The notes under the pieces are model-generated. The model was not told the DNA's origin. It did not search any database and saw only the letters and a list, made by a program, of their open reading frames with translations. This document shows, piece after piece, positions 23,203 through 31,701 of a stretch of DNA of 64,000 nucleotides (within the stretch, counting starts at the first letter, position 1; every line of letters begins with the position of its first letter). This DNA comes from FEN-1219 sp039933105 (GTDB taxonomy: Bacteria > Pseudomonadota > Gammaproteobacteria > Steroidobacterales > Rariloculaceae): assembly GCA_039933105.1 (NCBI GenBank), contig JBDTOT010000006.1, positions 1 through 64,000 of the forward strand. Reading direction: 5' to 3'. The position numbers and the translations under genes were made by a program.

Positions 23203-24168
23203 ATGTTCAACGCAAGCTCGGTAACTCACTCAGAGCCCGGCCGTCCCTGCTGGGCCGACATCGTTACCTCGAAGCTCGGCACGACTCGGGTCGAAGCCGT
23301 CCGCGGCGAGGGCGGATTCTTCGGGCAGCTCGCGCTTTGGAATTTGGCGTATCTGCGTGTGGCGCACGTAAAGTTGCGCGGCGCCGCGGTCCGCGGCACG
23401 CGGCGGCGTACGACGACGGGGCGCAAAGCGTTCTCCTGGCTCGCGGCGAGCTTGAGCGGCGGCTTCGAGCTCTGCTACGGCGGCCGCAGCGCCGTTTTCG
23501 AACCGGGCCGCATGGCCATCCTGGATCCGCGGCGTACGTACGTCACGACGTTCGCACAGAGCAGCGAAGTGCTATGGGTTCGCGTGCCGCACGCGTTTCT
23601 CGAGCCGCACTTCGCTGGTGTCGGCCAGACCATCATCGACGGAACGAACGGTGCCGGGCGCGTTGCATTCGACACATTGAAGTCGTTGCTCGGCCAAGCG
23701 GGCGCACTGAATCCCGGCGAAAGCAAACCCATTGCCGATGGGCTCATCAACATCCTCGCGGCTGCCGGCGTCGGCACGTTTGGCATGGGGGGGCACGAGT
23801 TCTCGGGTCGGGCGTCCACGTTGCAGCGGGTCAAGGTGTTCATCCTCGACAATCTGTCCGACGATTCGCTGTCAGCACGTTCGATCGCCACTGCGAGCGG
23901 CTTGACGTCCCGCTACATCAACCGGTTGTTCGAGCCCGAAGGCATATCGCTGATGCGGTGGGTCTGGCGGCAACGCTTGGATGGCGCACGTGCGGTGCTC
24001 TCGAGCAAGCGCGAGCCGCACGCGGTCGGCAACGTGGCTTACGCGTACGGGTTCAAGAACGCGTCCCACTTCAGTCACGCGTTCCGCAGGCAGTTCGGTT
24101 ACGCGCCGCGCGCGACCGCGCGTGACGAGGACTCGAGCAGCGAGGGCTGCGTCGCGCGTGTGCTCTAG
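23203..24168 (+). CDS. AraC-family transcriptional regulator
   Basis: A 321-residue protein. The N-terminal region fits the AraC_binding_2-type sensor (FEPGRMAILDPRRTY near residue 105). The C-terminal two helix-turn-helix units include SARSIATASGLTSRYINRLF and VGNVAYAYGFKNASHFSHAF, then the family ending RRQFGYAPR. The ATG at 23203 is preferred because GAGG precedes it; a TTG at 23179 also opens the frame. It is divergent from the TonB receptor operon, its probable target. Its TAG shares the tetranucleotide CTAG with the convergent gene. Confidence 0.9.
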   Translation: MFNASSVTHSEPGRPCWADIVTSKLGTTRVEAVRGEGGFFGQLALWNLAYLRVAHVKLRGAAVRGTRRRTTTGRKAFSWLAASLSGGFELCYGGRSAVFEPGRMAILDPRRTYVTTFAQSSEVLWVRVPHAFLEPHFAGVGQTIIDGTNGAGRVAFDTLKSLLGQAGALNPGESKPIADGLINILAAAGVGTFGMGGHEFSGRASTLQRVKVFILDNLSDDSLSARSIATASGLTSRYINRLFEPEGISLMRWVWRQRLDGARAVLSSKREPHAVGNVAYAYGFKNASHFSHAFRRQFGYAPRATARDEDSSSEGCVARVL

Positions 24169-24836
24169 GCCGCGCGATCCAGCGCAGTGAGCAAGCGCGA
24201 ATAGAGATTTTTCTCGCGAGCGAGCAGGGTGGCGACGTGCGCGTCGCTGCGCTCACCCTCGGCCTCGAGCCGCATCGACATCTCGCCGAGGTGGTTCTGC
24301 TCTTCGCCGATCACGCGTTTGAGCGACAGCACGTGCTGCGCGCGTTGCAACACCTCTTGATACAGGCCATAGAACCACAGCGCTCGAAACTCGACGATCA
24401 TCGACATATAAAGGTACGCGGCGCGCGGACCGCAGTCGCGGCCGAGCGTGCGCACGGTCGCGGCTTCGATGCGCTGGAAGTACATGCGCGCGGCAGCGGG
24501 CGCCAGCAAGTCGGTAGCGATGTACTCGAGCGGCCGGTCCGCCGCTTTCTCTGCCTGGCGCTTCATGAAGTAGGCGTGGTGAGCTTCCTCGGCAACATGT
24601 CGCAGAGTCGCCTGGTCGATGTCGGAGCGATGCTGGGTGGCCATGATTTTGTGGCTGCCCATGTGCTCGAGTAGCGACAGCGTGTTGATCAGGCGACCGT
24701 GCTGCGCCGGCGCGGCAATCATACGGACGAGCAAGGCGCGCGTCGTCGGCACGAGATCTTCGGTACCCGCAGCAAAGCGGGCCAGGGCATTCGTGAGCCA
24801 CGTGCCGTCGGGCGCGGTGTCGTGCTTGGGCAGCAT
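24165..24836 (-). CDS. Ferritin-like four-helix (candidate diiron) protein
   Basis: A 223-residue protein. Helices carry LLEHMGSHK, then EEAHHAYF, later EFRALWFYGLYQE and finally GEEQNHLGEM. The two E-E-x-x-H clusters plus single glutamates in the other helices are the ligand pattern of ferritin-like diiron proteins. I cannot place it in a named family. It has no signal peptide. It shares a stop tetranucleotide with the convergent AraC gene. Confidence 0.62.
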   Translation of the reverse strand: MLPKHDTAPDGTWLTNALARFAAGTEDLVPTTRALLVRMIAAPAQHGRLINTLSLLEHMGSHKIMATQHRSDIDQATLRHVAEEAHHAYFMKRQAEKAADRPLEYIATDLLAPAAARMYFQRIEAATVRTLGRDCGPRAAYLYMSMIVEFRALWFYGLYQEVLQRAQHVLSLKRVIGEEQNHLGEMSMRLEAEGERSDAHVATLLAREKNLYSRLLTALDRAA

Positions 24837-25041
24837 GCTGTCGAAGATTCTCCAGACTGGGCCAGGGCCTTCGGCCGGGCGCGGTTAGTGTATATGAGGC
24901 GCGAGCCCTCCTCCGTCGGAGTTGCGTGCGCCGCACACCGCTGGCCGAGGCGCATGTCGGCAGGTTTCCCGGCGGGAGCCGGTGTAGAATCGCGGGCTTT
25001 AGGCCCCAACCGCCTCCCCCATTCCGCTGAGTAACCTCCCA

Positions 25042-27162
25042 ATGAAACTGCGAAAATCTGTCCACCGTATCGCGGGCGCCACAACGGTCCTGGTGATCGG
25101 CACGCAAGCGCAAGCCCAGTCGCAAGCGATCCCCGAGATCTCGTTGCGCGACACGGTCGTCGTCACGGCGACGCGCGTGGAACAATCGAGCTTCGATCTG
25201 CCGGTCTCGATCGAGGCATTCGATCGAAGCACGATTCAGGACGGTCAACAGCAGGTCAATTTGTCGGAGACGGTCGGTCGATCGCCCGGCGTCGTCGCAA
25301 ATGCCCGTCAGAACTACGCACAGGATCTGCAGATTTCGATTCGCGGCTTCGGCGCGCGTTCAACGTTCGGCATCCGCGGCGTGCGGCTGTACTCGGACGG
25401 CGTGCCGCTCACGATGCCTGACGGCAGCGGCCAAGCGGCGAACGTCGATCTCTCTTCTGCGCAACGTGTCGAGGTCATGCGCGGACCCTTCTCGGCGTTG
25501 TACGGCAACTCGTCCGGCGGCGTCATCAGCGTGTTCACGGAGGATGGGCCGAAGGACTTCGGCGTTTCCACGTCTCTATGGACCGGTTCGTTCGGCGCCA
25601 ATCGGCTCGGCGCGAAAGTCGGCGGTGAGTCGGGCAAGGTCAACTACGTGTTCGACGTCGATCGTTTCGACACCGATGGTTTCCGTGACCACAGCGCGAC
25701 GACGCGCGACACGTTCAACGGCAAGGTGCGTTGGGATGTCGGTGACCGATCGCGCTTGACGTTCACCGCCAACTATTTGACCCAACCGGACACGCAGGAT
25801 CCCCTCGGTTTGACGCTCACGCAGCTGAACGCCAATCGCGACCAGGCAGGCAATGGCGCGATCGCGCAAAACACGCGCAAGGACATCGGCAACTCGCAGG
25901 TCGGCGTCGTGTTCGAACACTCACTCTCGTCCACGGACACGATTCGGCTGCTCGGTTACTACGGTACGCGCGACGTGACCCAGTGGCTCGCGCTGACGTT
26001 CGCTGGCCGCGGTGTCGTGGATTTGAGCCGCGATTTCAGAGGCGAAGACTTCCGCTGGACTCACCAGGCTACGGCTGGCGGCCGTCCGCTCATTTTCAGC
26101 GCCGGCTTGAACTACGACGTCATGTACGAAGGCCGCAAAGGCTTCACGAATGTCGCTGGCGTCACGGGCGCGATTGGCCGCGACGAAAACAACAAGGTGG
26201 CCAATCTCGATCCGTACGCGCAGGTGCAGTGGGATTTCGCTGATCGCTGGGCGCTGCACGCCGGCGTGCGCCGCAGTCACGTGGAGTTCACCACGCAAGA
26301 CCATTTCATCACAGCGGCAAACGGTGATGACAGCGGCAGCGTGACCTATAGCAAGACGCTGCCCGTGCTCGGCATCGTCGCGACGATTAGCCCCCGCATA
26401 AACGTCTACGCCAACGTCGGCCGCGGCTTCGAGACGCCGACGTTCGCTGAGCTCGCGTATCGCTCCGTCTCCGCCACGAGCACCGGCTTCAACTTCGGAT
26501 TGCGGCCGGCAGAAACGAGCAACAGCGAAGTCGGCGTGAAAGCCGTCATCAGCGACAAGACGCGCGTCACGGCTGCACTGTTCCGCACGCATACGCAGAA
26601 CGAGATCGTGACGCTCGTGAACCAGGCCGGCCGTTCGGTGTTCCAGAACGTGGACCGCACGTTGCGACAGGGCTTCGAGCTTTCGTACGACACGCGTTTC
26701 ACGCAGAACCTCTCGGCAGCGCTGTCATACACGTCGCTGCGCGCAGAGTTCGCGAACGACTTCCTGACGTGCGGTACGTCCACCGCCTGCACCGTGCCCA
26801 ACCTCGCGGTGCCGAACGGCAATCGTATTCCGGGCGTGCCGAAGCAGTTCCTCTTCGGCGAGCTTGTATGGTCCTCCCACAAGCCGTCCGGCTTCGCGAC
26901 TGCGCTCGAAATGCACAAGACGGACAAGATCTATACGACCGATCTGAACGACGAGTCGGCGCCCGCCTATACGTTGTTCAACTGGCGCGCGTCGCTTGCG
27001 CAGCAGAAGCACGGCGGCTGGAGCTTCCGCGAGTTCGTGCGCATCGAGAACGTGCTCGATCGCAAGTACGTCGGCTCGGTCATCGTGAACGCTACGAACG
27101 CCCAGTACTACGAACCCGCGCCGGAGCGCGCGTTCGTGCTGGGATTCACAGCGCAGCGCTGA
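25042..27162 (+). CDS. TonB-dependent receptor, FecA/OptS-like
   Basis: A 706-residue receptor with signal peptide, TonB-box-like DTVVVTATR, plug motifs (ISIRGFGARSTFGIRGVRLY; RVEVMRGPFSALYGNSSGG) and a barrel ending AFVLGFTAQR. The plug resembles the siderophore or metal receptor branch (PF07715 with FecA-like features). The following gene pair (exported protein plus DUF6152) starts 39 bases later and could be co-transcribed, hinting at a shared ligand, perhaps a metal complex. ATG at 25042. Confidence 0.9.
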   Translation: MKLRKSVHRIAGATTVLVIGTQAQAQSQAIPEISLRDTVVVTATRVEQSSFDLPVSIEAFDRSTIQDGQQQVNLSETVGRSPGVVANARQNYAQDLQISIRGFGARSTFGIRGVRLYSDGVPLTMPDGSGQAANVDLSSAQRVEVMRGPFSALYGNSSGGVISVFTEDGPKDFGVSTSLWTGSFGANRLGAKVGGESGKVNYVFDVDRFDTDGFRDHSATTRDTFNGKVRWDVGDRSRLTFTANYLTQPDTQDPLGLTLTQLNANRDQAGNGAIAQNTRKDIGNSQVGVVFEHSLSSTDTIRLLGYYGTRDVTQWLALTFAGRGVVDLSRDFRGEDFRWTHQATAGGRPLIFSAGLNYDVMYEGRKGFTNVAGVTGAIGRDENNKVANLDPYAQVQWDFADRWALHAGVRRSHVEFTTQDHFITAANGDDSGSVTYSKTLPVLGIVATISPRINVYANVGRGFETPTFAELAYRSVSATSTGFNFGLRPAETSNSEVGVKAVISDKTRVTAALFRTHTQNEIVTLVNQAGRSVFQNVDRTLRQGFELSYDTRFTQNLSAALSYTSLRAEFANDFLTCGTSTACTVPNLAVPNGNRIPGVPKQFLFGELVWSSHKPSGFATALEMHKTDKIYTTDLNDESAPAYTLFNWRASLAQQKHGGWSFREFVRIENVLDRKYVGSVIVNATNAQYYEPAPERAFVLGFTAQR

Positions 27163-27200
27163 GTGGGCGTGCCGCCGCACGCACATAGAGGGGGGCGAAA

Positions 27201-27962
27201 ATGCGGATGGGTCACTGGGTTGTAACGGCGTTGGCTCTGGCTTTGCCGGGTGGCGTGGCCCTCGCGCAGCCGGGGCAGGGTAGCGCCGCGTACGCCGCGC
27301 TTGCGAAGTTGCCGGAGATCGCCGGTCTGTGGGAGATGATTTTCGGCGGCGGGCCGCGAGGCGCCCCACCGGAAGGCCCGAGCTTCACTCCGGCCTACGC
27401 CGCCAAGCTCAAGAGCTACCAGGAAGCTCAAGCGCGCGGTGAGATTCAGGACTCGCCCGCCGCGAATTGCGTGCCGCCCGGAATGCCGGGTGTGATGACG
27501 CAGCCATACCCGGTCGAGATTCTCGTGACCCCGGGCAAGATCACGATCATTGCGGAAGCCTACGCGCAGTGGCGCCAGATATTCACGGACGGCCGCAAAC
27601 ACCCGGACGACCCCGACCTGACCTACAACGGTCACTCGATCGGTCACTGGGAAGGCGACACGCTCGTCGTCGACAGCGTCGGCTTCACGACGGATACCGC
27701 GCTCGGCGGATTCGGCATGCGGCACAGCGACAAGATGCGCATCGTGGAACGCGTAAAGCTTGCCGCGCCCGATCGGCTCGAGATTCAAACGTCGGTCACC
27801 GACGCTGAAGCGCTGACGAAGCCGTGGAACAGCACCCGCGTATTCGGGCGGCATCGTGACTGGAACCTTGCCGAATACGTGTGCCAGCAAAACAATCGCA
27901 ATTTCACGACCGAGGACGGCAAATCCGGTATCAACCTCAAATACGAGGCGCAGAAGAAATGA
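27201..27962 (+). CDS. Exported protein of unknown function (partner of DUF6152)
   Basis: A 253-residue protein with a signal peptide (cleavage near ALA-QPG). The conserved core reads NCVPPGMPGVMTQPYPVEIL, then an RQIFTDGRKHP motif and GHSIGHWEGDTLVVDSVGF. The same core occurs in the second half of the product of 49424-50536, where it is fused to a DUF6152 domain. No catalytic motif is recognisable. The ATG follows GGGGGG. Its stop overlaps the DUF6152 gene by ATGA, so both products are made together, probably in the periplasm. Confidence 0.75.
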   Translation: MRMGHWVVTALALALPGGVALAQPGQGSAAYAALAKLPEIAGLWEMIFGGGPRGAPPEGPSFTPAYAAKLKSYQEAQARGEIQDSPAANCVPPGMPGVMTQPYPVEILVTPGKITIIAEAYAQWRQIFTDGRKHPDDPDLTYNGHSIGHWEGDTLVVDSVGFTTDTALGGFGMRHSDKMRIVERVKLAAPDRLEIQTSVTDAEALTKPWNSTRVFGRHRDWNLAEYVCQQNNRNFTTEDGKSGINLKYEAQKK

Positions 27963-28399
27963 AAACTGCAAATCGCATCTCAGAGCGCAGCCATGTGTGG
28001 GTGCAGTCAGCGACGGCTATCGTCGGCCTGATATTCGCGGTCGCCGCGAACGCACATCATTCATTCAGTGTGTTCGACATGACGACCGAGAAGACCATCG
28101 AGGGCGACATCGTCGAATTCCAATGGACGAATCCGCACACGTGGACTTGGGTCAGCGTGAGAGGGACCGACGGCACGCTCACGCGCTGGGGTCTCGAAGG
28201 CATGAGCCCGAATTTCCTGGGGCGTCGAGGCTGGTCGAAGAACACCTTCAAGCCCGGCGATCACGTGAAAATGGTCATCGCCCCACTGAAGAGCGGCGAG
28301 CCCGGCGGTACTTTGATGCGCGCTACGCTGGCCAATGGCACCGAGGTCGTGAACTTCGGTCGTCCGCCGGGCGCCGGCGCGGTTCTACCCCCGGACTAG
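27959..28399 (+). CDS. DUF6152 family exported protein
   Basis: A 146-residue protein. A hydrophobic segment (IVGLIFAVAANA) predicts cleavage just before HHSFSVFDM, giving a mature N-terminus of His-His. The conserved EFQWTNPHTWTWV segment follows about 28 residues later. An N-terminal histidine plus a nearby internal histidine recalls the copper-binding histidine brace, but that is inference. Translation is coupled to the preceding gene. Family function is unknown. Confidence 0.8.
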   Translation: MKTANRISERSHVWVQSATAIVGLIFAVAANAHHSFSVFDMTTEKTIEGDIVEFQWTNPHTWTWVSVRGTDGTLTRWGLEGMSPNFLGRRGWSKNTFKPGDHVKMVIAPLKSGEPGGTLMRATLANGTEVVNFGRPPGAGAVLPPD

Positions 28400-28435
28400 G
28401 GGATCAGCCGCGCGCTCCTTTACAATCGCGCTTAT

Positions 28436-28512
28436 GCGCCCGTAGCTCAATTGGATAGAGCATCGGCCTTCGAAGCCGAGGGTTGGGAGTTCGAGCCTCT
28501 CCGGGCGCGCCA
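28436..28512 (+). tRNA. tRNA-Arg, anticodon TCG
   Basis: Acceptor arms GCGCCCG (28436-28442) and CGGGCGC (28502-28508) pair fully; D-arm GCTC/GAGC; anticodon stem TCGGC/GCCGA with loop CTTCGAA giving anticodon TCG; T-loop TTCGAGC. CCA is encoded (28510-28512). A TACAAT box at 28421-28426 may be its -10 element. It reads the CGA codon. Confidence 0.96.
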
Positions 28513-28848
28513 TATCGCAACGCACCCGCCGTCCGCGTTTCTTGCCAGCACGGCGGCCGCTTCCTTCCACGCCATGCCGTCTTGAAAAATCTGTCGGCGG
28601 GAGTCGAGTTCGCGACGTGCGCGAAAACCCGCAGTCGCGGCGTTCGTGATCAACGGTTTCATAAGTCTTTCCCCGTGCTGGCGTGGAACGTGGAGAAAGC
28701 ATAGAAGCGAGGCGGAAGCCCTCGATGTCGGCCGGCGGGCAGCACCGCTGTAGGACAGCGCCCCGCCAGCGTCGCGCACGGATATTCGCGCGCATACTGA
28801 CGCGCAGCAGTTGAAATGGCGCAACGTCAGTGACGTGGACCGCGACAG
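28513..28848. other. 336-base intergenic stretch, no supported gene
   Basis: A minus-strand open frame (ATG near 28662) has a weak GGGGAAAG ribosome site, but its C-terminal third is antisense to the tRNA and reads the familiar tRNA-antisense artefact. I see no repeat, terminator or conserved motif here. Confidence 0.5.
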
Positions 28849-29142
28849 ATGACTGAATCAATCGGCTGGGTCAGCTCGATCGTTCTCTTGCTCACCATTG
28901 GGCGTCAGGTCTATACGCAGTGGCGCACTAGGTCTACGTCAGGCCTTTCGCGATGGTTGTTCGTGGGGCAGGTGACGGCGTCTCTGGGATTCACGACGTA
29001 CAGCTTTCTGCTGAAGAACTGGGTATTCGTGTTCACCAACGCGGTGCTGCTCGTGACTGCGGTCATTGGTCAATTCATCTATTTGCGAAACCTGCATCGC
29101 GAATCATCCGGCGACTCATCGGTTGCGGAACGGACGCGATAG
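28849..29142 (+). CDS. SemiSWEET/PQ-loop-like small membrane protein
   Basis: A 97-residue protein with three helices in MtN3/saliva order: GWVSSIVLLLTIGRQVYTQW, the second around WLFVGQVTASLGFTTYSFLL and the third around FVFTNAVLLVTAVIGQFIYL. The STSGLSRW turn after helix 1 replaces the usual SxxxxS-W motif. SemiSWEETs dimerise to pass sugars; the substrate here is not assignable. Confidence 0.72.
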   Translation: MTESIGWVSSIVLLLTIGRQVYTQWRTRSTSGLSRWLFVGQVTASLGFTTYSFLLKNWVFVFTNAVLLVTAVIGQFIYLRNLHRESSGDSSVAERTR

Positions 29143-29253
29143 AGAATCTGGATCGCCGTCGAATGCTCGGTCGGCGTCCTCCGTGTGCTCGGTCGCGCAC
29201 CAGCGGGAGAACTGCCCAAAGCCCTCGTCGATTTTCAAGCAAGAAAATCCCGG

Positions 29254-29490
29254 TCAGCGTCGGCGAGTGCGTTGCGGCGCCGGCGCCGTCTGATGATTGA
29301 CCTCGCGTGAGCCCGTCTCTTCGTTATCGAATCGCCGACTGTCGGCGGATGTCGGCGACGAGCCGGGTTGCGAACGTAGGCGGCGTTCAGCCTCGGCCCA
29401 GTGGTCTTCGTGACGGCCCTCGGGCCGCCCTTGCTGCTCCCAGATCTCATAGGCCAGAGCCTCAATTCTGGAGTTTTGTTCCGTCGTCAT
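29254..29490 (-). CDS. DUF2934 domain protein
   Basis: A 78-residue protein. The motif IEALAYEIWEQQGRPEGR followed by HWAEAE is the DUF2934 consensus. The ATG at 29490 follows AGAGG. The C-terminal half is polar and low in complexity. DUF2934 proteins are small, cytosolic and of unknown role. Confidence 0.75.
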   Translation of the reverse strand: MTTEQNSRIEALAYEIWEQQGRPEGRHEDHWAEAERRLRSQPGSSPTSADSRRFDNEETGSREVNHQTAPAPQRTRRR

Positions 29491-29544
29491 GGCGACCTCT
29501 ATTGGTGTTGCGCTCGCTGGTGGTCTCGGCCTCTCGGCCTTACA

Positions 29545-29579
29545 GCGGCATTGACGGACGGAGCGTCAGTCAATGCCGC
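29545..29579. repeat. Perfect 11-bp inverted repeat
   Basis: gcggcattgac (29545-29555) and gtcaatgccgc (29569-29579) are exact reverse complements around a 13-base loop. It sits between the divergent DUF2934 and SDR genes. No U-run follows, so an operator or RNA hairpin is more likely than an intrinsic terminator. Confidence 0.45.
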
Positions 29580-29710
29580 GTTCGCGTGTAGGACGCGATA
29601 ATTCGGTGTTCGGCGACACCGGCGCATTCCTACGGCTGAACATCGTGTCGGACGATGGGGGATCCCCCCGAGAGCCGCCATCCTGCTGTCAATGCACAGG
29701 AGGATTTCGC

Positions 29711-30514
29711 ATGCAGCCTACCTCTCTACGTCCTCTCGCTCTCGTGACCGGAGCTTCCAGCGGCATCGGCTTTGAGCTTGCGCGCGAGTGCGCCGCCAAT
29801 GGCTTTGACTTGGTGATCGCCGCCGACCGCCCGCTGGACAGAGCGGCGAACGAATTGTGCTCGTTGGGCGCTTCGGTCGATCGAATGCAGGTTGATCTGT
29901 CGACACTCGATGGCGTGAACGATCTATACATTGCTCTACACGGCCGTCCCATCGAGGCGCTCCTAGCGAATGCGGGGCACGGACTGGGCGGCGGGTTCCT
30001 CGACCAGCATTTTGTCGAAGCCAAGCACGTGATCGATACCAACATCATCGGCACGATTTATTTGGTCCACAAAATCGGCAACGACATGCGCACCCGAGGC
30101 CAGGGACGAATACTCATCACCGGTTCCATAGCCGGCTACACGCCGGGCACGTTCCAAGCGGTGTACAACGGCACGAAAGCCTTTATCGACTCATTCTCTT
30201 GGGCGCTGCGCAACGAGCTCAGAGACTCGGGTGTCAGTGTGACGTGCCTCATGCCGGGCGTGACCGATACGGACTTCTTCGAGCGGGCCAACCTGATGGA
30301 TACCAAGATTGGCACGGAGGAAAACAAGATGGATCCCGCCGAGGTCGCCCGCGTGGGCTTCAAGGCCATGATGGAGGGTGAGGGCGACGTCATCGCGGGA
30401 CTCAAGAACAAGCTCGCGGTCGCGCTCGCAAACGTCACGCCATCGAGTGTGCTAGCCGAGCAGCACCGAAAGTCTGCGGAGCCCGGTTCCGCGAACGGCG
30501 GGCGCCATCCCTGA
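29711..30514 (+). CDS. Short-chain dehydrogenase/reductase (SDR)
   Basis: A 267-residue classical SDR. The dinucleotide-binding motif is VTGASSGIGFELA (about residues 14-26), NAGHG is at about residue 88, a serine lies in LITGSIAGYTPG, and the catalytic YNGTK follows. ATG at 29711 has AGGAGG seven bases upstream; a longer frame has no ribosome site. The Ser lies at the usual 12-13-residue distance from Tyr. Substrate unknown. Slightly lower GC and more AT-rich codons than its neighbours may hint at a different history. Confidence 0.9.
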   Translation: MQPTSLRPLALVTGASSGIGFELARECAANGFDLVIAADRPLDRAANELCSLGASVDRMQVDLSTLDGVNDLYIALHGRPIEALLANAGHGLGGGFLDQHFVEAKHVIDTNIIGTIYLVHKIGNDMRTRGQGRILITGSIAGYTPGTFQAVYNGTKAFIDSFSWALRNELRDSGVSVTCLMPGVTDTDFFERANLMDTKIGTEENKMDPAEVARVGFKAMMEGEGDVIAGLKNKLAVALANVTPSSVLAEQHRKSAEPGSANGGRHP

Positions 30515-30688
30515 CTCTGACTCTGGCTAAGAGCGTTGGCGCGTCCAGCGTCGAAATCTGATGGGTCAGACGGCGACTGCTTGTCCGCCGCTCCGGCGCG
30601 AACGAGGATCTGGCCGGTGACTTCTGCATGCTAGGATTGCGGCGCCCGCGATAGCTTGTCCTCATCGCCCACGGAGCACCCGAGCATC

Positions 30689-31624
30689 ATGAAACGCACT
30701 TGTTCGTCCGTGCTGCTGGGCGTCAGCGTTCTTCTCTCGTTCGCGCCTGCGCTGCGCGCGCAGACCCTGAAACCCGCGCAACCGCTGACCATCGCACCGG
30801 TGAAAGACAACCTGTACGTCATCACGGGCGAAGGCGGCAATGTGGCCGTCTACGTCACGTCCGAGGGTGTCGTGCTCGTCGACGACATGTTCTACCGCAA
30901 CTACGACGACATGGTCGCCAAAGTGGCCACCGTGAGCGACCGGCCCATCAAGTACGTGCTGAACACGCACCAGCACGACGATCACGCGGGCGGCAACGCG
31001 AAGATGCTTGGGATTGCGAACGTGATCGCGCACGACAACGTGCGCAAGAATCTCGAGCACATCAAGCAACCTTACTTCGAAGACACGCCGGGCACGCCGA
31101 TTGGCCTGCCCAACATTACGTTCTCGCGCGAGCTCGTGGTTAACATCGGCGGCAAAGCGATCCGCACGGTGCACTTCGGCCGCGGCCATACGGGCGGCGA
31201 CGTGGTGGTGTATTTTCCGGATCTCAAAGTCATCCACACCGGCGATTTGTATCTGTCGTTCCCGCGCCCGCCGGACAAGCCGCGGGGCGCCGGCATCTAT
31301 GTCGACTATGCGCAGGGCGGCAGTTTCCTGGAGTGGACGGCGACGCTCGACCGCGTTCTCGCGCTCGATTTCGACATCGTCATCCCCGGTCACGGGCCCG
31401 TGAAGACGAGGCAGGACTTGGTGCGATTCCGCGGCGACGTGGAAGCCATGCGGGATCGTATCGCGGCGTTGATCAAATCGGGCGCGAGCAAGCAGCAGGT
31501 GCTGACGGTGTTCGAGATGGATTACGGGTGGAAGTCCACCGGTTGCCCGCCGAGCCCGCCGACCGGCGGTTGCCTGCAGTACCAGCAGATGGATTCGCTG
31601 ATCGCGGAGCTGCGCGGCAACTAG
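30689..31624 (+). CDS. Exported metallo-beta-lactamase-fold hydrolase
   Basis: A 311-residue protein with a signal peptide (cleavage near ALRA-QTL). The zinc motif is THQHDDHAGGN (HxHxDH, about residues 98-108); further ligands are His in GRGHTGGD, Asp in HTGDLYLS and His in PGHGPVK. This is the SoxH/quinoprotein-relay-like group of periplasmic MBL proteins. ATG at 30689. A strong hairpin follows at 31641-31668. Confidence 0.88.
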   Translation: MKRTCSSVLLGVSVLLSFAPALRAQTLKPAQPLTIAPVKDNLYVITGEGGNVAVYVTSEGVVLVDDMFYRNYDDMVAKVATVSDRPIKYVLNTHQHDDHAGGNAKMLGIANVIAHDNVRKNLEHIKQPYFEDTPGTPIGLPNITFSRELVVNIGGKAIRTVHFGRGHTGGDVVVYFPDLKVIHTGDLYLSFPRPPDKPRGAGIYVDYAQGGSFLEWTATLDRVLALDFDIVIPGHGPVKTRQDLVRFRGDVEAMRDRIAALIKSGASKQQVLTVFEMDYGWKSTGCPPSPPTGGCLQYQQMDSLIAELRGN

Positions 31625-31640
31625 CGCTGGCTCAAGCGGC

Positions 31641-31668
31641 CCGAAGCGGGTGAGAGCACCCGCTTCGG
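31641..31668. terminator. Strong bidirectional hairpin between convergent genes
   Basis: ccgaagcgggtg (31641-31652) pairs perfectly with cacccgcttcgg (31657-31668) around AGAG. It lies between the stops of the convergent MBL and GFA genes, the place expected for a shared terminator. There is no U-run, so Rho or simple pausing would be needed. Confidence 0.55.
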
Positions 31669-31701
31669 CCCGGAATCCAAGCTAAGAAAAGATCGTGTGC
31701 G

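Noticed and set aside
28447..28680. Minus-strand small ORF starting MKPLITNAATAG
   Set aside because: Its C-terminal part is antisense to the tRNA and reads the common tRNA-antisense artefact; the N-terminal part matches nothing I know.
28385..28861. Other long open frames opposite or within annotated genes across the window
   Set aside because: They are Arg/Pro/Ala-rich shadows typical of high-GC DNA, without ribosome sites or family motifs, and they conflict with well-supported genes.
29711..30514. SDR gene as a recent transfer
   Set aside because: The compositional difference is slight, and no mobile element or repeat flanks it.
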